Shown piece by piece: positions 18,518-27,652 of a stretch of 64,000 bases of DNA; positions within the stretch are counted from its first letter, which is position 1, and each line of letters begins with the position of its first letter. This DNA is from Desulfatibacillum alkenivorans DSM 16219 (GTDB lineage: Bacteria; Desulfobacterota; Desulfobacteria; Desulfobacterales; Desulfatibacillaceae). Position numbers and translations under genes: made by a program. The notes under the pieces were generated by a model. It had not been told where the DNA came from, made no database searches, and worked only from the letters and a program-made list of their open reading frames with translations. The stretch lies in NCBI RefSeq assembly GCF_900142135.1, contig NZ_FQZU01000029.1:17717-81716 (forward strand), in the 5' to 3' direction.

Positions 18518-18987
18518 ACTTGCTTCTCCTTTGCTGAAACGTTTCCTGTTACAAACAGCGAACAGCTTCCAAACACGAAACCCACTACAGGCGGGGGCTT
18601 GATTTTAAAAGAGACGAAATAAAACGTCGAAAAAGGATATTTACTAGCCAGAGGCAACTTGGAGATTACGGCTGAACTGCTTGGATAAAGCCGGGGAACA
18701 TCCCGCCGGCCGACAGGATGATTTCCGGTAAGGTTGAGTCAAAGGTATCACATCCAAAGGTTTTATGACCACAAAAAAATTGGCTGAAAATTTCACTCGA
18801 AAACACTTTTCTTGTGTGAGCGGCGTTCAGGCCCGTAAGAAGGGAGAGTTGCTGGATAAAACCCGTTCCCCCCTGGAACTGCGCTTCGACCGGGAGTCAA
18901 ATTGCACTATGGTTTGACTAAACCTTGGGGCGCGGGCTTAAGTCCTGGAAATGGCGCCGCTCTCCCCATTATGCGCCGCCGCCGTCC
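18518..18987. other. 470-bp region upstream of acs
   Basis: Holds the acs promoter on the minus strand. A perfect 10-bp palindrome GAAACGTTTC lies at 18536-18545, about 20 bases before the acs start, and could be an operator. A 50-codon frame (18765-18917, plus strand, AAAGG before the ATG) is possible but has no recognisable product and is not called as a gene. Confidence 0.35.
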
Positions 18988-19782
18988 TTATGCATTGCGG
19001 CTGAAATACTCCCGGACCTTTTCAGGATGGTTGGTCGTGATGGAATGCAGCCCCATGCCCCGGTACCACCACGCCTGCTGGGGAGCGTCCACGGTCCACA
19101 CATGAACCTCCAGGCCCTGGTTGTTCAAATACTGCACCAGGGTTTTGTCCAGGGACTCCTGCTGCTCGATGCTGATGCCGTCCGCGTTGGCCGCCCGGGC
19201 CTTTTTCAATAGGCCGGAAGGCGTGTTGGCCTGGTAGGGCAGGTAGGTTTCCCTTAAATAGCTGGAAATCCAAAAGCCCTTCACCTCCGGGACGGCCTCC
19301 TTCCAATCGCGGACGACCTCCGGGTTAAAGCAGATGACGGCGACGTCCTCCAGGGGCGCGGGAGACTCTTCCAGAGTCTGTTTCAAAACCGGAACGATTT
19401 CAGGGCCGCATTTGACTTCTATGAACAAACGCTTTCCTTCAGGCAAAGTCTCCAAAACCTCAGAGAGCAAAGGCAGGTGCTCCCCTTCCCGGATTCCCTT
19501 GCCAAAGGCGCGTTTGGCCTTTTTGTAGGACGCCTTGGCGATTTCAAGATCGCCGAACAAAGTGCGGGATATCACCGGGTCGTGGTGGCAGACGATCCGG
19601 CCGTCGCGGGTAAGGTGCACGTCGGTTTCTATCCCGTCCGCATTCTGGCTCCACGCTTCCTCAAAGGACGCCAGGGTGTTTTCCCTGGCCGCTTCAGGGA
19701 CGCCGCGGTGGGCGATGATCAGAGACTGATAGGTAGGTTGCGAATCCAAATGATTGGTCCTGACGGGCGCTGAATTTGGCAT
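18988..19782 (-). CDS. Glycerophosphodiester phosphodiesterase
   Basis: 264 residues. GDPD catalytic features: HRG (His25, Arg26), ENTLASF, the metal-binding Glu52-x-Asp54 pair in GIETDVHLTRDG, and His67 in CHHDPV. The later E.K (FIEVK) and the WTVDAPQQAWWYRGMGLHSITTNHPE ending are typical. It hydrolyses deacylated phospholipids to glycerol-3-phosphate and an alcohol. No signal peptide is seen, so it is probably cytosolic. Confidence 0.9.
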   Translation of the reverse strand: MPNSAPVRTNHLDSQPTYQSLIIAHRGVPEAARENTLASFEEAWSQNADGIETDVHLTRDGRIVCHHDPVISRTLFGDLEIAKASYKKAKRAFGKGIREGEHLPLLSEVLETLPEGKRLFIEVKCGPEIVPVLKQTLEESPAPLEDVAVICFNPEVVRDWKEAVPEVKGFWISSYLRETYLPYQANTPSGLLKKARAANADGISIEQQESLDKTLVQYLNNQGLEVHVWTVDAPQQAWWYRGMGLHSITTNHPEKVREYFSRNA

Positions 19783-19989
19783 ATAATTTGGAAGCCTTGG
19801 TAAATAGTTAAAGAGCGCGAATAAATTCTATTATACTAATATAAACACACGGGAAGATTTAATAAAGTCCATAATGGAAAAAAATTGGAAAGAAAAAGTC
19901 CGGTGGAGAAGCGTAAAGGCCCTACAGCCCCGCCCTCCGCGGGTTCCGGCGCCATAATCGCCCATGGGGGAAGCCCCGGAATCCCGGGG

Positions 19990-20358
19990 CTAGGCCAGCA
20001 AGGCCTTGACCGCGCTTTTCAGGTCCCCCATTCCAAAAGGCTTGGGAAAGGTCCTGTGCGCCCCCTTGTTCCGGGCCGAGGCCAGATCCACCCCGCAGCC
20101 CCCGGAGGCATTGGCTGACATGGCGATGATTTTGACGTTGGGAAAGCTCCTGGTCACTTCATCGATCACTTCCAGGCCGTTTCGCTCCGGCATGGAAAGA
20201 TCCGTGATGATCATGTCCATGGGCTCTTCTCTGTAAATGCTTTGGGCCGCCATTCCATCCGAGGCCTCATAGACCTCATACCCGTCCGATTCAAGAACCT
20301 GGCGCAGCATGTCGCGAATCATGGATTCATCGTCAACAACAAGAATACGGGATTTCAT
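19990..20358 (-). CDS. Single-domain response regulator
   Basis: 122 residues if started at the ATG at 20358, ten bases after AGGA; an in-frame ATG at 20367 lies too close to that site, and longer starts add an unstructured tail. Receiver residues Asp9/Asp10, Asp53 (IITDLSMPE), Ser81 (AMSAN) and Lys106 (FPKPF) are present. An unusual NASGGCGVDLASARNKGA segment follows beta-4. No partner is adjacent. Confidence 0.87.
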   Translation of the reverse strand: MKSRILVVDDESMIRDMLRQVLESDGYEVYEASDGMAAQSIYREEPMDMIITDLSMPERNGLEVIDEVTRSFPNVKIIAMSANASGGCGVDLASARNKGAHRTFPKPFGMGDLKSAVKALLA

Positions 20359-20753
20359 GGCTTTCATGTCCTGTGTCCGGGTTATCCGGCCGGGCCGGAA
20401 AAGGGGCGGGCCATGAGCCCCGCCCGATGTTTTGTATGTAGACACTGATAAACAGCATACCATGCATTGAATGGAAGCAATTAGTATGCCATAGTAATCC
20501 ATAACTCCCTTTAAATGCGGGATTTACTAACTTTGTACGAATAAAATACCTTTTATTAAGGCTTTTAAATGATGTATTTTTGCGGATTTCAAGGCCTGGA
20601 CGGAAAATGAAAAATCAGTTCACATATTTTCAGCGTCAAAAATCCTGGGTAACAATTTGAAAAAACGTCAATTTTCCTGCATGGCGGGAATAAATGATCC
20701 AAGGCCGGTCAAATACATTCCCATTCTAGAAGTGAGCCGCAATGCGCTTACGG
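20359..20753. other. 395-bp intergenic region
   Basis: Between the receiver start and the Nudix stop, both on the minus strand. It is more AT-rich than the genes and should hold the receiver promoter. No RNA gene or repeat was recognised. Confidence 0.4.
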
Positions 20754-21164
20754 CTACAGACCCGGCAAGGGAAAGCCCGCCTTTATGAGATTTTGCAGGG
20801 ACAAAAAACGAGGTTCTGGCAAAGCGTCCGGGGAGAACCATTTCCATTGGGAGCACTTGTGGGGCTCCCGCAGGGTCAAGTCCCCGGAAGCATACTCGCA
20901 GACCATGAACAGGGTGATGTAATGCTTGCCCTCGTTTTCAAACAGGTCGTTGGTGTAGGGGCCGGGCCGCGCGTTTTTCACGGCCATGCCGGTTTCCTCC
21001 ATGACTTCGCGGACGGCGCACTGCTCCGGGCTTTCCCCAAACTCCAGGTGGCCGCCGGGCAAGGCCCAGGTTCCCTCTCCGTGGGCGTTTTTCCTTAAGC
21101 CCAGCAAAATCTCGCCCTCTTTATAGACAATTACCGCCACCCCAATGCGGGGGATTTTTTCCAT
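20754..21164 (-). CDS. Nudix hydrolase (MTH1/NUDT15-like)
   Basis: 136 residues. The Nudix box is complete at residues 38-60: GGHLEFGESPEQCAVREVMEETGM, with the REVMEE metal-binding helix. A VAVIVYKEGEILLGLRK N-terminus and WFSPDALPE ending resemble the nucleotide-sanitising branch (8-oxo-dGTP-type), but the substrate is not proven. AAGGAG lies eight bases before the ATG. Confidence 0.9.
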   Translation of the reverse strand: MEKIPRIGVAVIVYKEGEILLGLRKNAHGEGTWALPGGHLEFGESPEQCAVREVMEETGMAVKNARPGPYTNDLFENEGKHYITLFMVCEYASGDLTLREPHKCSQWKWFSPDALPEPRFLSLQNLIKAGFPLPGL

Positions 21165-21273
21165 GGCCTCGGCTCCTTCTTAAAAATCCGGACTTCTCAA
21201 TGTCAACTCCTATGCTCTTTTTTGATTGTATGCTATTTTACAAATAATTTCATCCAAGGAGAGAAAACGCACC

Positions 21274-21909
21274 ATGATTCCCAATGACTTGGAAAAGACC
21301 GTAAAAGAATACAAAAGGGTCTGGCCCATATTGACCCAACTGCAAATGGAAATTATTGGGCTGGCGAAAAAGGACGCATTTTTGGCCTGCGCCAAACGCC
21401 TGGGAATGTTAGCCAGGCAGGACGGCAAAAAGGTCGTGGTTTTTGAACATGAGTTGGAAAGCGATGTTTATCATGATTATCTGATTTACATGCACCGCCC
21501 CCGGGGAATAAGCCTTGTCCGGCAAATGCTGAATCGCAACCGCCATTCCCAGGGGAGTGACGAAAGACGCCTGCTGGAGGCCATGGTCCAGGCCCGGTTC
21601 TCCATGTTTTGGGTCAAGGAGCTTGTCCGCCCTGCCGGTTTTGTCGGCCGGGATCTCCTAAACGGCGGAGAGCATTTTATCCTTGACCGTTCCATCGCGA
21701 AACAAAAAGCCCAGGGACTGGTGATTGGGCTGAGGACCTTTCCCTACCTGGACGTTCGAATGCACACAGGGGCGAATCTTGTTGTCGGGCGGCTTGAAGA
21801 ACCAAGCGATTTTGGGCCGGAAGAAAAAAACATCGGCGAAAAGCAGGAGCGAGCATATAATGAGGAGGTAATTTTCAAATGGCGGGAAGTGCTCCGTTCG
21901 TCCTTTTAG
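21274..21909 (+). CDS. Unrecognised protein upstream of the DUF3781 gene
   Basis: 211 residues; I do not recognise a family. The ATG at 21274 has AAGGAG upstream, and an earlier in-frame start at 21226 precedes that site. The protein is soluble and rich in charged residues, with an N-terminal helical part (LEKTVKEYKRVWPILTQLQMEII) and a central HDYLIYMHRPRGISLVRQ segment. No signal peptide or membrane helix. It is 24 nt before the DUF3781 gene and probably cotranscribed; both are less GC-rich than their neighbours, suggesting accessory DNA. Confidence 0.7.
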   Translation: MIPNDLEKTVKEYKRVWPILTQLQMEIIGLAKKDAFLACAKRLGMLARQDGKKVVVFEHELESDVYHDYLIYMHRPRGISLVRQMLNRNRHSQGSDERRLLEAMVQARFSMFWVKELVRPAGFVGRDLLNGGEHFILDRSIAKQKAQGLVIGLRTFPYLDVRMHTGANLVVGRLEEPSDFGPEEKNIGEKQERAYNEEVIFKWREVLRSSF

Positions 21910-21933
21910 TCAGGCGGAGGAAGGGCAAAGGGA

Positions 21934-22203
21934 ATGGACGAAGGTCTGAGAACAACCATAGCGGAGCAATTCAAGAACACCCAATTGGGGTTTATGAGGA
22001 TCAGGAAAAATCTTGGGATAACGCATTTTACCGATATGGAAACGGAAACACTTTTACGAAGGATAATTTTGGCAACGCCCATTGCTGCAATAGACCGCAA
22101 GGGTAAAAATCACTATTTCGCGTGTCCGGAGTTTAACGCCGTCTTAACCATTAATGCCAATTCGCTCACCATTATTACAGCGAAAAAAATAACAAATGAT
22201 TAA
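21934..22203 (+). CDS. DUF3781-like small protein
   Basis: 89 residues. The pattern LGFMRIRKNLGI...ILATPIAAIDRKGKNHYF...AVLTINANSLTIITAKKI corresponds to what I recall of DUF3781: a short helix, a TP.....GKNYY strand and an LTINS..-.IITA ending. Function unknown. AAAGGGA precedes the ATG. Base composition is AT-richer (about 42% GC by eye) than flanking metabolic genes. The pairing with the unknown gene upstream makes a small two-gene accessory unit. Confidence 0.7.
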   Translation: MDEGLRTTIAEQFKNTQLGFMRIRKNLGITHFTDMETETLLRRIILATPIAAIDRKGKNHYFACPEFNAVLTINANSLTIITAKKITND

Positions 22204-22509
22204 AAGATGTTGGGGACGGCGAGCGCAGCCCGAAGCCGGACGTCTCTAATGGAGGCGGCAGCCAAAGCCCCTCAAATCGTTCGGCGGCAGGCGCCCCTGG
22301 CGTCATCCATGGGCGCCCATGGAAAACATCCGTTCAGTATTGGAACTTCAATTTTACTAGTTCAGTCAATTATTACTAAATAATATCGCGTTTATTCAAT
22401 TATATATCCAAAACTAATTAGCTCCTTGATTTTTTGTTAAATCAAAAAAAGCACTAGTTTTCCTTTTAGTTTTACTTGCAAAAAAAGTGACCATATGTTC
22501 AAAAAAAGA
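22204..22509. other. Intergenic stretch before the acyl-CoA dehydrogenase promoter
   Basis: Starts with a GC-rich segment and changes to a strongly AT-rich tract (about 22350-22510). No gene, terminator or RNA was recognised. The AT-rich tract abuts the promoter and may act as an upstream element. Confidence 0.45.
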
Positions 22510-22562
22510 TTGACTAAGCGAAAAAAATCTTTATGATGGCCGAAAGACTGACACGTCAGTCT
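22510..22562 (+). promoter_or_regulatory. Sigma70-type promoter with TetR-like operator for the acyl-CoA dehydrogenase cluster
   Basis: TTGACT (22510-22515), 16 bases, TATGAT (22532-22537). Just downstream, where transcription should begin, is the perfect palindrome AGACTGAC-AC-GTCAGTCT (22545-22562, 8-bp arms). Such TGAC..GTCA sites are common for TetR/FadR-type repressors of fatty-acid genes. No regulator gene is adjacent, so it acts in trans. Confidence 0.75.
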
Positions 22563-22701
22563 AAATAAAGCGCCTGCTCAGACCGGGCCGTCCCAAAAAC
22601 AGGCCGGATCGCTCTTCCAAACCGGCCCCCTTAAGGACGCACGATGCGCCAGCCCGGTATTTTCCCAATCGATAGCAAAACGAACACAGATGGAGGGTAC
22701 T

Positions 22702-23796
22702 ATGTTTGATTTGTCGTTGTCCAAAGAACAAAAAATGGTGAAGGACTCCTTTTCCAAATTGGTGAAGGATCTCATCGCCGACAACGCACACGAAATGGAC
22801 GAAGCCGGGGAGATTCCCGTGAGCGCCGTCCAAAAGGCCTGGGAGTTGGGATGCTCCGTGTCCGGAGTGCCCGAGGAGTTCGGGGGGTACGGCATGGAGG
22901 ATTCCCCCATTTTATCCGCCCTGGTTTTGGAGGAGCTGGCCTACGGAGACATGGCCTATGCGGTGGCCGTGACTGCGCCCTCCCTGTTCATCACGCCCAT
23001 CAACGACATGGGAACGGAAGATCAGAAAAAAGCTCTTTTGCCCAATGCCTGCACCGACGACTACCACGTCTACACCATGGCCATGTGCGAGCCCCATTTC
23101 GGAGCGGACGCGGTGAGCCTCAAGACCACGGCCGAAAAGAAAAACGGCTCCTATATTTTGAACGGCGTCAAATGCTTTGCGCCTTGCGCTTCTCAGGCGG
23201 AAAAGATGCTGGTCTCCGCCAGCCTGGACGGCGAGAACAACCTCTTTGTGGTGGAAAAGGGCGCCGCAGGTCTGACCATAAGCGAAAAGGAAAAAAACCT
23301 GGGCCTTTACAGCCTGGAAACCAATACCGTCACTCTGGAAAACTGCGAGGTTCCCGCAGACGCCCGCATCGGCGGCGACAAAGGCGTGGATTACGACCGC
23401 GTCCTGGCCCGCTCCCGGGTCGCCATGGCCTCCATGGCCGCCGGCATGTGCCGTTGCTCGTTGGACATCGTCAAGCAATACGCCGTGGAAAGGGAGCAGT
23501 TCGGCGAGCCCATCGCCCACAGGCAGTCCATCGCCTTTATGATCGCGGAAATGGCCTACGAGACCGACGCCATCCGGCTCATGGCCTGGCAGGCCGCCTC
23601 CCGCCTGGAAGCCGGCAAGAGCGCCAAGCGGGAAGCCTACCTGGCCAAGCTGTACGCCGGTGAAATGGCCATGAAAATTTGCGACTACGGCGTCCAGATT
23701 CTCGGCGGACACGGGTACATCCGGGAAATGAACGTGGAGCGCCTGTACCGGAACGCCCGGAGCATCGCCTGCGTGGAAGCCTTGTCCATGGCCTAA
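22702..23796 (+). CDS. Acyl-CoA dehydrogenase, C-terminally short
   Basis: 364 residues. It shows the N-terminal helical domain, the FAD-contacting MAMCEPHFGADAVSLKTTA strand segment, and the C-terminal helical domain with REQFGEPIAHRQSIAFMIAEM and QILGGHGYIREMNVERLYRNAR. In the usual IYEGT catalytic position it reads CVEALSMA and ends: Glu359 aligns with the base, but the G-T and the last helix are absent. GGAGG before the ATG at 22702 supports this start. First gene of a three-gene cluster with another acyl-CoA dehydrogenase and an SCP2-like protein; substrate is an acyl-CoA of unknown length. Confidence 0.9.
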   Translation: MFDLSLSKEQKMVKDSFSKLVKDLIADNAHEMDEAGEIPVSAVQKAWELGCSVSGVPEEFGGYGMEDSPILSALVLEELAYGDMAYAVAVTAPSLFITPINDMGTEDQKKALLPNACTDDYHVYTMAMCEPHFGADAVSLKTTAEKKNGSYILNGVKCFAPCASQAEKMLVSASLDGENNLFVVEKGAAGLTISEKEKNLGLYSLETNTVTLENCEVPADARIGGDKGVDYDRVLARSRVAMASMAAGMCRCSLDIVKQYAVEREQFGEPIAHRQSIAFMIAEMAYETDAIRLMAWQAASRLEAGKSAKREAYLAKLYAGEMAMKICDYGVQILGGHGYIREMNVERLYRNARSIACVEALSMA

Positions 23797-23897
23797 GCGC
23801 CGTTAAGCCGTCGCTGCAAGCGGAGGCGTGTTTACTAAATCCGCCGCCGCGTTTCAAATATGCAATGAATCATCCCTAAGATGAACAGGAGGATGTG

Positions 23898-25088
23898 ATG
23901 ATAAATCTGGAACTGCCTGATTACCTGGATAACCTGAAAACCCAGATGAAGGGTTTCGCCGAAGGGCTTTTGCGCCCCATCGCCCGGAAATACGACGAAG
24001 CGGAGCACACCTACCCCGTGGAGCTGGACGTGCTCAAGGGCATGCCCGTCATGAGCCGCCCCAAGAAAAAAGCAGGGGAGGAGAAACCCAAAAAGGGTGC
24101 GGAAAGAAAAAACGGCTCCAATATGAGCCAGGCCGTCACCGTGGAATCCATATGCTGGGGCGACGTGGGCCTCATGCTCAGCATCCCCGGCGCCGGCCTT
24201 GGCAATGCAGCCATCGTCGCCGTGGCCACGGACGAGCAAATGGAGCGCTTCGGCTCCAAATGGGCCGCCATGGCCATCACCGAACCCGGCTCCGGCTCCG
24301 ACGCCGGCTCCATCCAGACAACGGCCGTTCTGGACGGGGACGAATGGGTGCTGAACGGCGAAAAGATCTTCGTCACCTGCGCGGACCGCTGCGACGCCGT
24401 GGTTGTCTGGGCCAACGTGGACCCCAGCGCCGGCAAGGCGGGCATCAAGTCCTTTATCGTGGAAAAAGGGACCCCCGGCTTCACCCTGGAAAAGCTGGAG
24501 CACAAACTGGGCATCCGGGCTTCCGACACCGGCACCTTCTTCCTCAAAGACTGCCGCATTCCCAAGGACAACATCCTGGGCAGCGCCGAAGTCAAGAAAT
24601 CCACCGAGGGCTTCAAGGGCGTCATGAAGACTTTTGACAACACCCGCCCCATGGTGGCCTCCATGTCCAACGGCGTGGCCGGCGCCTCCCTGGAGTTCCT
24701 CAAGCAAAAAATGGAAGAAGCAGGCATAGCCCTGGACTATAACGAAAACACCAACAACGTCAGCGCCATGCAAAAAGAATATTACATGATGGAAGCCAAC
24801 CTGGAAGCCATGCGCCTCCTGACCTACAAGGCCTCCTGGATGGCTGACGAAAAGATTTTCAACAACGTGGAAGCCTCCATGTCCAAAGCCAAGGCCGGCC
24901 GCGCAGGAACCCTCATCACCCAAAAGGTGTGCGAGCTCCTGGGCTCCATGGGCTTCACCCGCGAGCACCTGGCCGAAAAATGGATGCGCGACAGCAAGAT
25001 CCTGGACATCTTCGAGGGCACCGGCCAGATCCAGCACCTGATCGTGGCCCGGAACATCCTGAAACTCTCCAGGAACGAGTTGAAGTAA
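23898..25088 (+). CDS. Acyl-CoA dehydrogenase
   Basis: 396 residues. It has AITEPGSGSDAGSIQTTA (FAD/substrate strands), VLNGEKIFVT, the KLGIRASDTGTFFLKDCRIP segment, and the catalytic end ILDIFEGTGQIQHLIVARNIL with Glu373. An unusual Lys/Glu-rich stretch (about residues 55-77, RPKKKAGEEKPKKG) sits inside the first helical domain where most family members have helices. AGGAGG lies five bases before the ATG; a GTG three bases earlier is too close. Probably works with the upstream dehydrogenase, perhaps as a mixed complex (inference). Confidence 0.92.
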   Translation: MINLELPDYLDNLKTQMKGFAEGLLRPIARKYDEAEHTYPVELDVLKGMPVMSRPKKKAGEEKPKKGAERKNGSNMSQAVTVESICWGDVGLMLSIPGAGLGNAAIVAVATDEQMERFGSKWAAMAITEPGSGSDAGSIQTTAVLDGDEWVLNGEKIFVTCADRCDAVVVWANVDPSAGKAGIKSFIVEKGTPGFTLEKLEHKLGIRASDTGTFFLKDCRIPKDNILGSAEVKKSTEGFKGVMKTFDNTRPMVASMSNGVAGASLEFLKQKMEEAGIALDYNENTNNVSAMQKEYYMMEANLEAMRLLTYKASWMADEKIFNNVEASMSKAKAGRAGTLITQKVCELLGSMGFTREHLAEKWMRDSKILDIFEGTGQIQHLIVARNILKLSRNELK

Positions 25089-25116
25089 CCATGTAGAACT
25101 TTGCGTTTGAGGGACC

Positions 25117-25641
25117 ATGTTCGAAGATTTTACAAAAAAGCAGACCGCCCGCGCAGGGCGTTTGAGAAAAGGCCTGTTAAAAACGCCGGTGGCCGGCTCC
25201 GCTTATAAAAAGGCCGAAAGCCTGGGCCTGCAAATGGGCTTTGCCAATCTCATGTACAGTTACACCTGGCTGTTCAGGATGACGGCCTTCCGCCACGATT
25301 CCTTTAAGGAGCGTCTGGCGGAAAAGGAGTTCACCCTGCTTATGAAGGACAAGGAGGGGGCCTCCCAAAGGTGGTTTTGCTTTTCCGGCGGAAAAATCAG
25401 GACCATGGCCCAAAAGGGCCCGGACCCGGATTTCTCCCTGATCTGGAAAACCATTCCGGCCGGATGCAAAATCATGGCCGACATGGCCATGGGCAAGCCA
25501 AAGGTTCTTAAAAATGCAATCATAGACGGAAACTTACTCTTAGCAGGGGATGCGGCCATGGTGGCTTGGTTTTTGGAAACAAACAACCAAATGGCCAAGC
25601 TGAATCGAAAGAGGGCGAAACTAAAAAGCCGCATGGTGTAG
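25117..25641 (+). CDS. SCP2-like lipid-binding protein
   Basis: 174 residues. The C-terminal half follows the SCP2 sterol-carrier fold: EFTLLMKDKEG strands, FSGGKIRTM, PDFSLIWKTIPAGCKIM, then VLKNAIIDGNLLLAGD, the usual GD-containing strand. It likely binds acyl-CoA or another lipid for the two dehydrogenases upstream (inference from cotranscription, 28 nt gap). No signal peptide. An N-terminal basic helix precedes the domain. Confidence 0.68.
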   Translation: MFEDFTKKQTARAGRLRKGLLKTPVAGSAYKKAESLGLQMGFANLMYSYTWLFRMTAFRHDSFKERLAEKEFTLLMKDKEGASQRWFCFSGGKIRTMAQKGPDPDFSLIWKTIPAGCKIMADMAMGKPKVLKNAIIDGNLLLAGDAAMVAWFLETNNQMAKLNRKRAKLKSRMV

Positions 25642-26026
25642 GGGGGTGGGGCGCCGGCCGGAAGCCTGCCGGCCGGCGTCCCCGACTATCTCACATCCTC
25701 TGGATGCACCTCTTTTGACTATTGCCGGGGATGCTTGACTCCCATGATCCCGCCCCCCGGCGCCCAACCCGCCGCAAGACTCCGATTGCCTGTCCTCCCA
25801 AAAGATATAGCCATCCGGAAAGGCCATTACGGGCGCCGCCTTTTTTAGAAGGACGCCGCATGCGCCGACGGCCCTGCTTGGCAGGGCGATCCCTTCGCTC
25901 CCTTTTTGCCGTGACGTCTGTTGGTTAATTCTGGTATGACCTCCGTGTGAGGTACATTCATTTTCCCCAAAGACGCACGCCATTTCCGGATCCGATTTGG
26001 GAATCGCCAACGAGGAAGGTCGCTTA
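25642..26026. other. 385-bp intergenic region
   Basis: Begins with a GC hairpin CGCCGGCC...GGCCGGCG (about 25652-25678) that lacks a T-run, possibly ending the acyl-CoA dehydrogenase transcript weakly. No gene was recognised in the remainder. Confidence 0.45.
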
Positions 26027-27340
26027 ATGAAATCCAGATTCGCGTTGATTTATATTGTGGCAGTTCTGTTTTTTATCTGGGGCGTGCTCTTCGCAAGGTA
26101 TGAGTGCTTCCCATGGAATCTGGCGGGGGATTATCTTGTCCAGCTTGAAGACTTTGTAAAAGGGGATCCTTTTGACGACACCCCGTTTTTAAAAAGACTT
26201 CAAGGGGTGTTTTCCCAGAGCACCATCCAGTTTGAGGGGGGGAAATATAACGTCATAGGGGCGGATCAATCGCTTGCGCCCGATTTCTTTTATGCCGGCC
26301 AGAAGAATCTGCCGATTTTGCTCACGGCGAAAGAAGACGGGGCCTATCTTGTTTACGGCGTTTTTCACGACGCCTCGGGCGACATTTCCCCTTACGCCCT
26401 GCTGATGGGCGTGGATGGCCGCACCGTCAAACGATCATGGAAAATCCCCTTCCTGGAGCAAAGCAAGCACGTAAGGCGCATGCTCATAACCGCAGAGGGC
26501 GACCTAATCACGAACAATTCGGACGCCCTCAGGTGCTATTCCTGGTGCGGCGATTTGAAATGGGAAATCCCGCCCAGCGGCTTCCACCACGAAATGGACG
26601 AGTACGAAGGCAAGGTGTACCTCTGGAGGGGTGACGCTGTGGCGGCCGTGGATCTGCATGATCAAAGCGTGAAAACCGTTTTGAAAATGAGCGATCTTAT
26701 CCTGAACAATCCGGACATTAGCCTTTTAAGGGTTCCCTTGAATGACGCCTTCCGTTATTCCGATGACTATAGGGAAAATACGGCTTATGACGAGAAGGAT
26801 CCGGATTTGGAAAACAAGACAAAGGCCTACCGATGCGATGACCCGTATCATCAGAATTCGGTGATGCTGAATAAAGGCGTCTGTTCCAGGTTTCCCAAAG
26901 ACGCCCTGCTGCTCAGCTTCAGGCATCTGGACGCCGTCATGGTGGTGGATCCCCGCACCGCCAAGATTTTGTGGATGGAGCGCTTTGACCGTCAACACTC
27001 TCCAAGATGGCACGCCGACGGCATATCCGTATTCAACAACCGCACCCATTTTGACGCCACCCTCATAGAATATGTGGGCTTTGACGGCGGCCGGGAAACG
27101 ATTGTTGACGGGGAACAGTATAATATCCACCGCAGGATAACGGGAAACCATCGTTTTTTAAAGGACGGGTCCATGATGTTTCTCGCCAATCCGCCTGAGT
27201 TTTATCATTTGGACGCCCAAGGAAGAAAAATCACCCATTTCATCAATCTCTATGACGACAGGTCGCTCATCGTCACCAATGCCTATTATGTCGAGCAAGC
27301 AGACCTGGATCGGTACGAATCCCGTTGCAAGGGCGAGTAA
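26027..27340 (+). CDS. Arylsulfotransferase-like membrane-anchored beta-propeller
   Basis: 437 residues from the ATG at 26027, with GAGGAAGG upstream. One N-terminal membrane helix (about residues 5-28) would anchor it outside the cytoplasm. The body matches the ASST-type propeller: HHEMDEYEGKVYL, DPYHQNSVMLNKG, LLLSFRHLDAVMVVDPRTAKILW and later ISVFNNRTHFD, with repeated His residues like those binding sulfate in that family. Transfer of sulfate between phenols is the family reaction, but this distant member may do something else. Single gene, not in an obvious operon. Confidence 0.65.
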   Translation: MKSRFALIYIVAVLFFIWGVLFARYECFPWNLAGDYLVQLEDFVKGDPFDDTPFLKRLQGVFSQSTIQFEGGKYNVIGADQSLAPDFFYAGQKNLPILLTAKEDGAYLVYGVFHDASGDISPYALLMGVDGRTVKRSWKIPFLEQSKHVRRMLITAEGDLITNNSDALRCYSWCGDLKWEIPPSGFHHEMDEYEGKVYLWRGDAVAAVDLHDQSVKTVLKMSDLILNNPDISLLRVPLNDAFRYSDDYRENTAYDEKDPDLENKTKAYRCDDPYHQNSVMLNKGVCSRFPKDALLLSFRHLDAVMVVDPRTAKILWMERFDRQHSPRWHADGISVFNNRTHFDATLIEYVGFDGGRETIVDGEQYNIHRRITGNHRFLKDGSMMFLANPPEFYHLDAQGRKITHFINLYDDRSLIVTNAYYVEQADLDRYESRCKGE

Positions 27341-27652
27341 TCTTAGGCATAGCAAGAACGGCGTCTAACCTGGGCGCCGCGTTAGGTCGCGCGTAAACAG
27401 CAGGAATTATTCGCCTGCCCCAAAACAAAATTGCAAGTTTTCCAGTTTAATGGTAATCATATACGAATCGGCGTGAGATTTTTTCATGCCAAACGGCCTT
27501 GGAACCCCCTGAAAACCACTATGGCGCCCCCAACGCCTCTGAGCGTTAAGGCGGAGTTCGCGTTGCAGGCGCCGGACAAGGCAGGGGCTCGCCTTTCTTT
27601 TTAAAATCGCCCGCGGGCGTCTCATCCAGATATCATTTTACAAAAGAGTCTT
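27341..27652. other. 312-bp intergenic region
   Basis: No gene recognised. A GGCGTC...GGCGCCGCG inverted segment near 27360 is a weak fold without a T-run. The gene that follows is AT-richer, and the composition shifts here. Confidence 0.4.

Noticed and set aside
19972..19991. AGCCCCGG/CCGGGGCT hairpin as terminator of the receiver gene
   Set aside because: It overlaps the stop codon and has no T-run on the minus strand.
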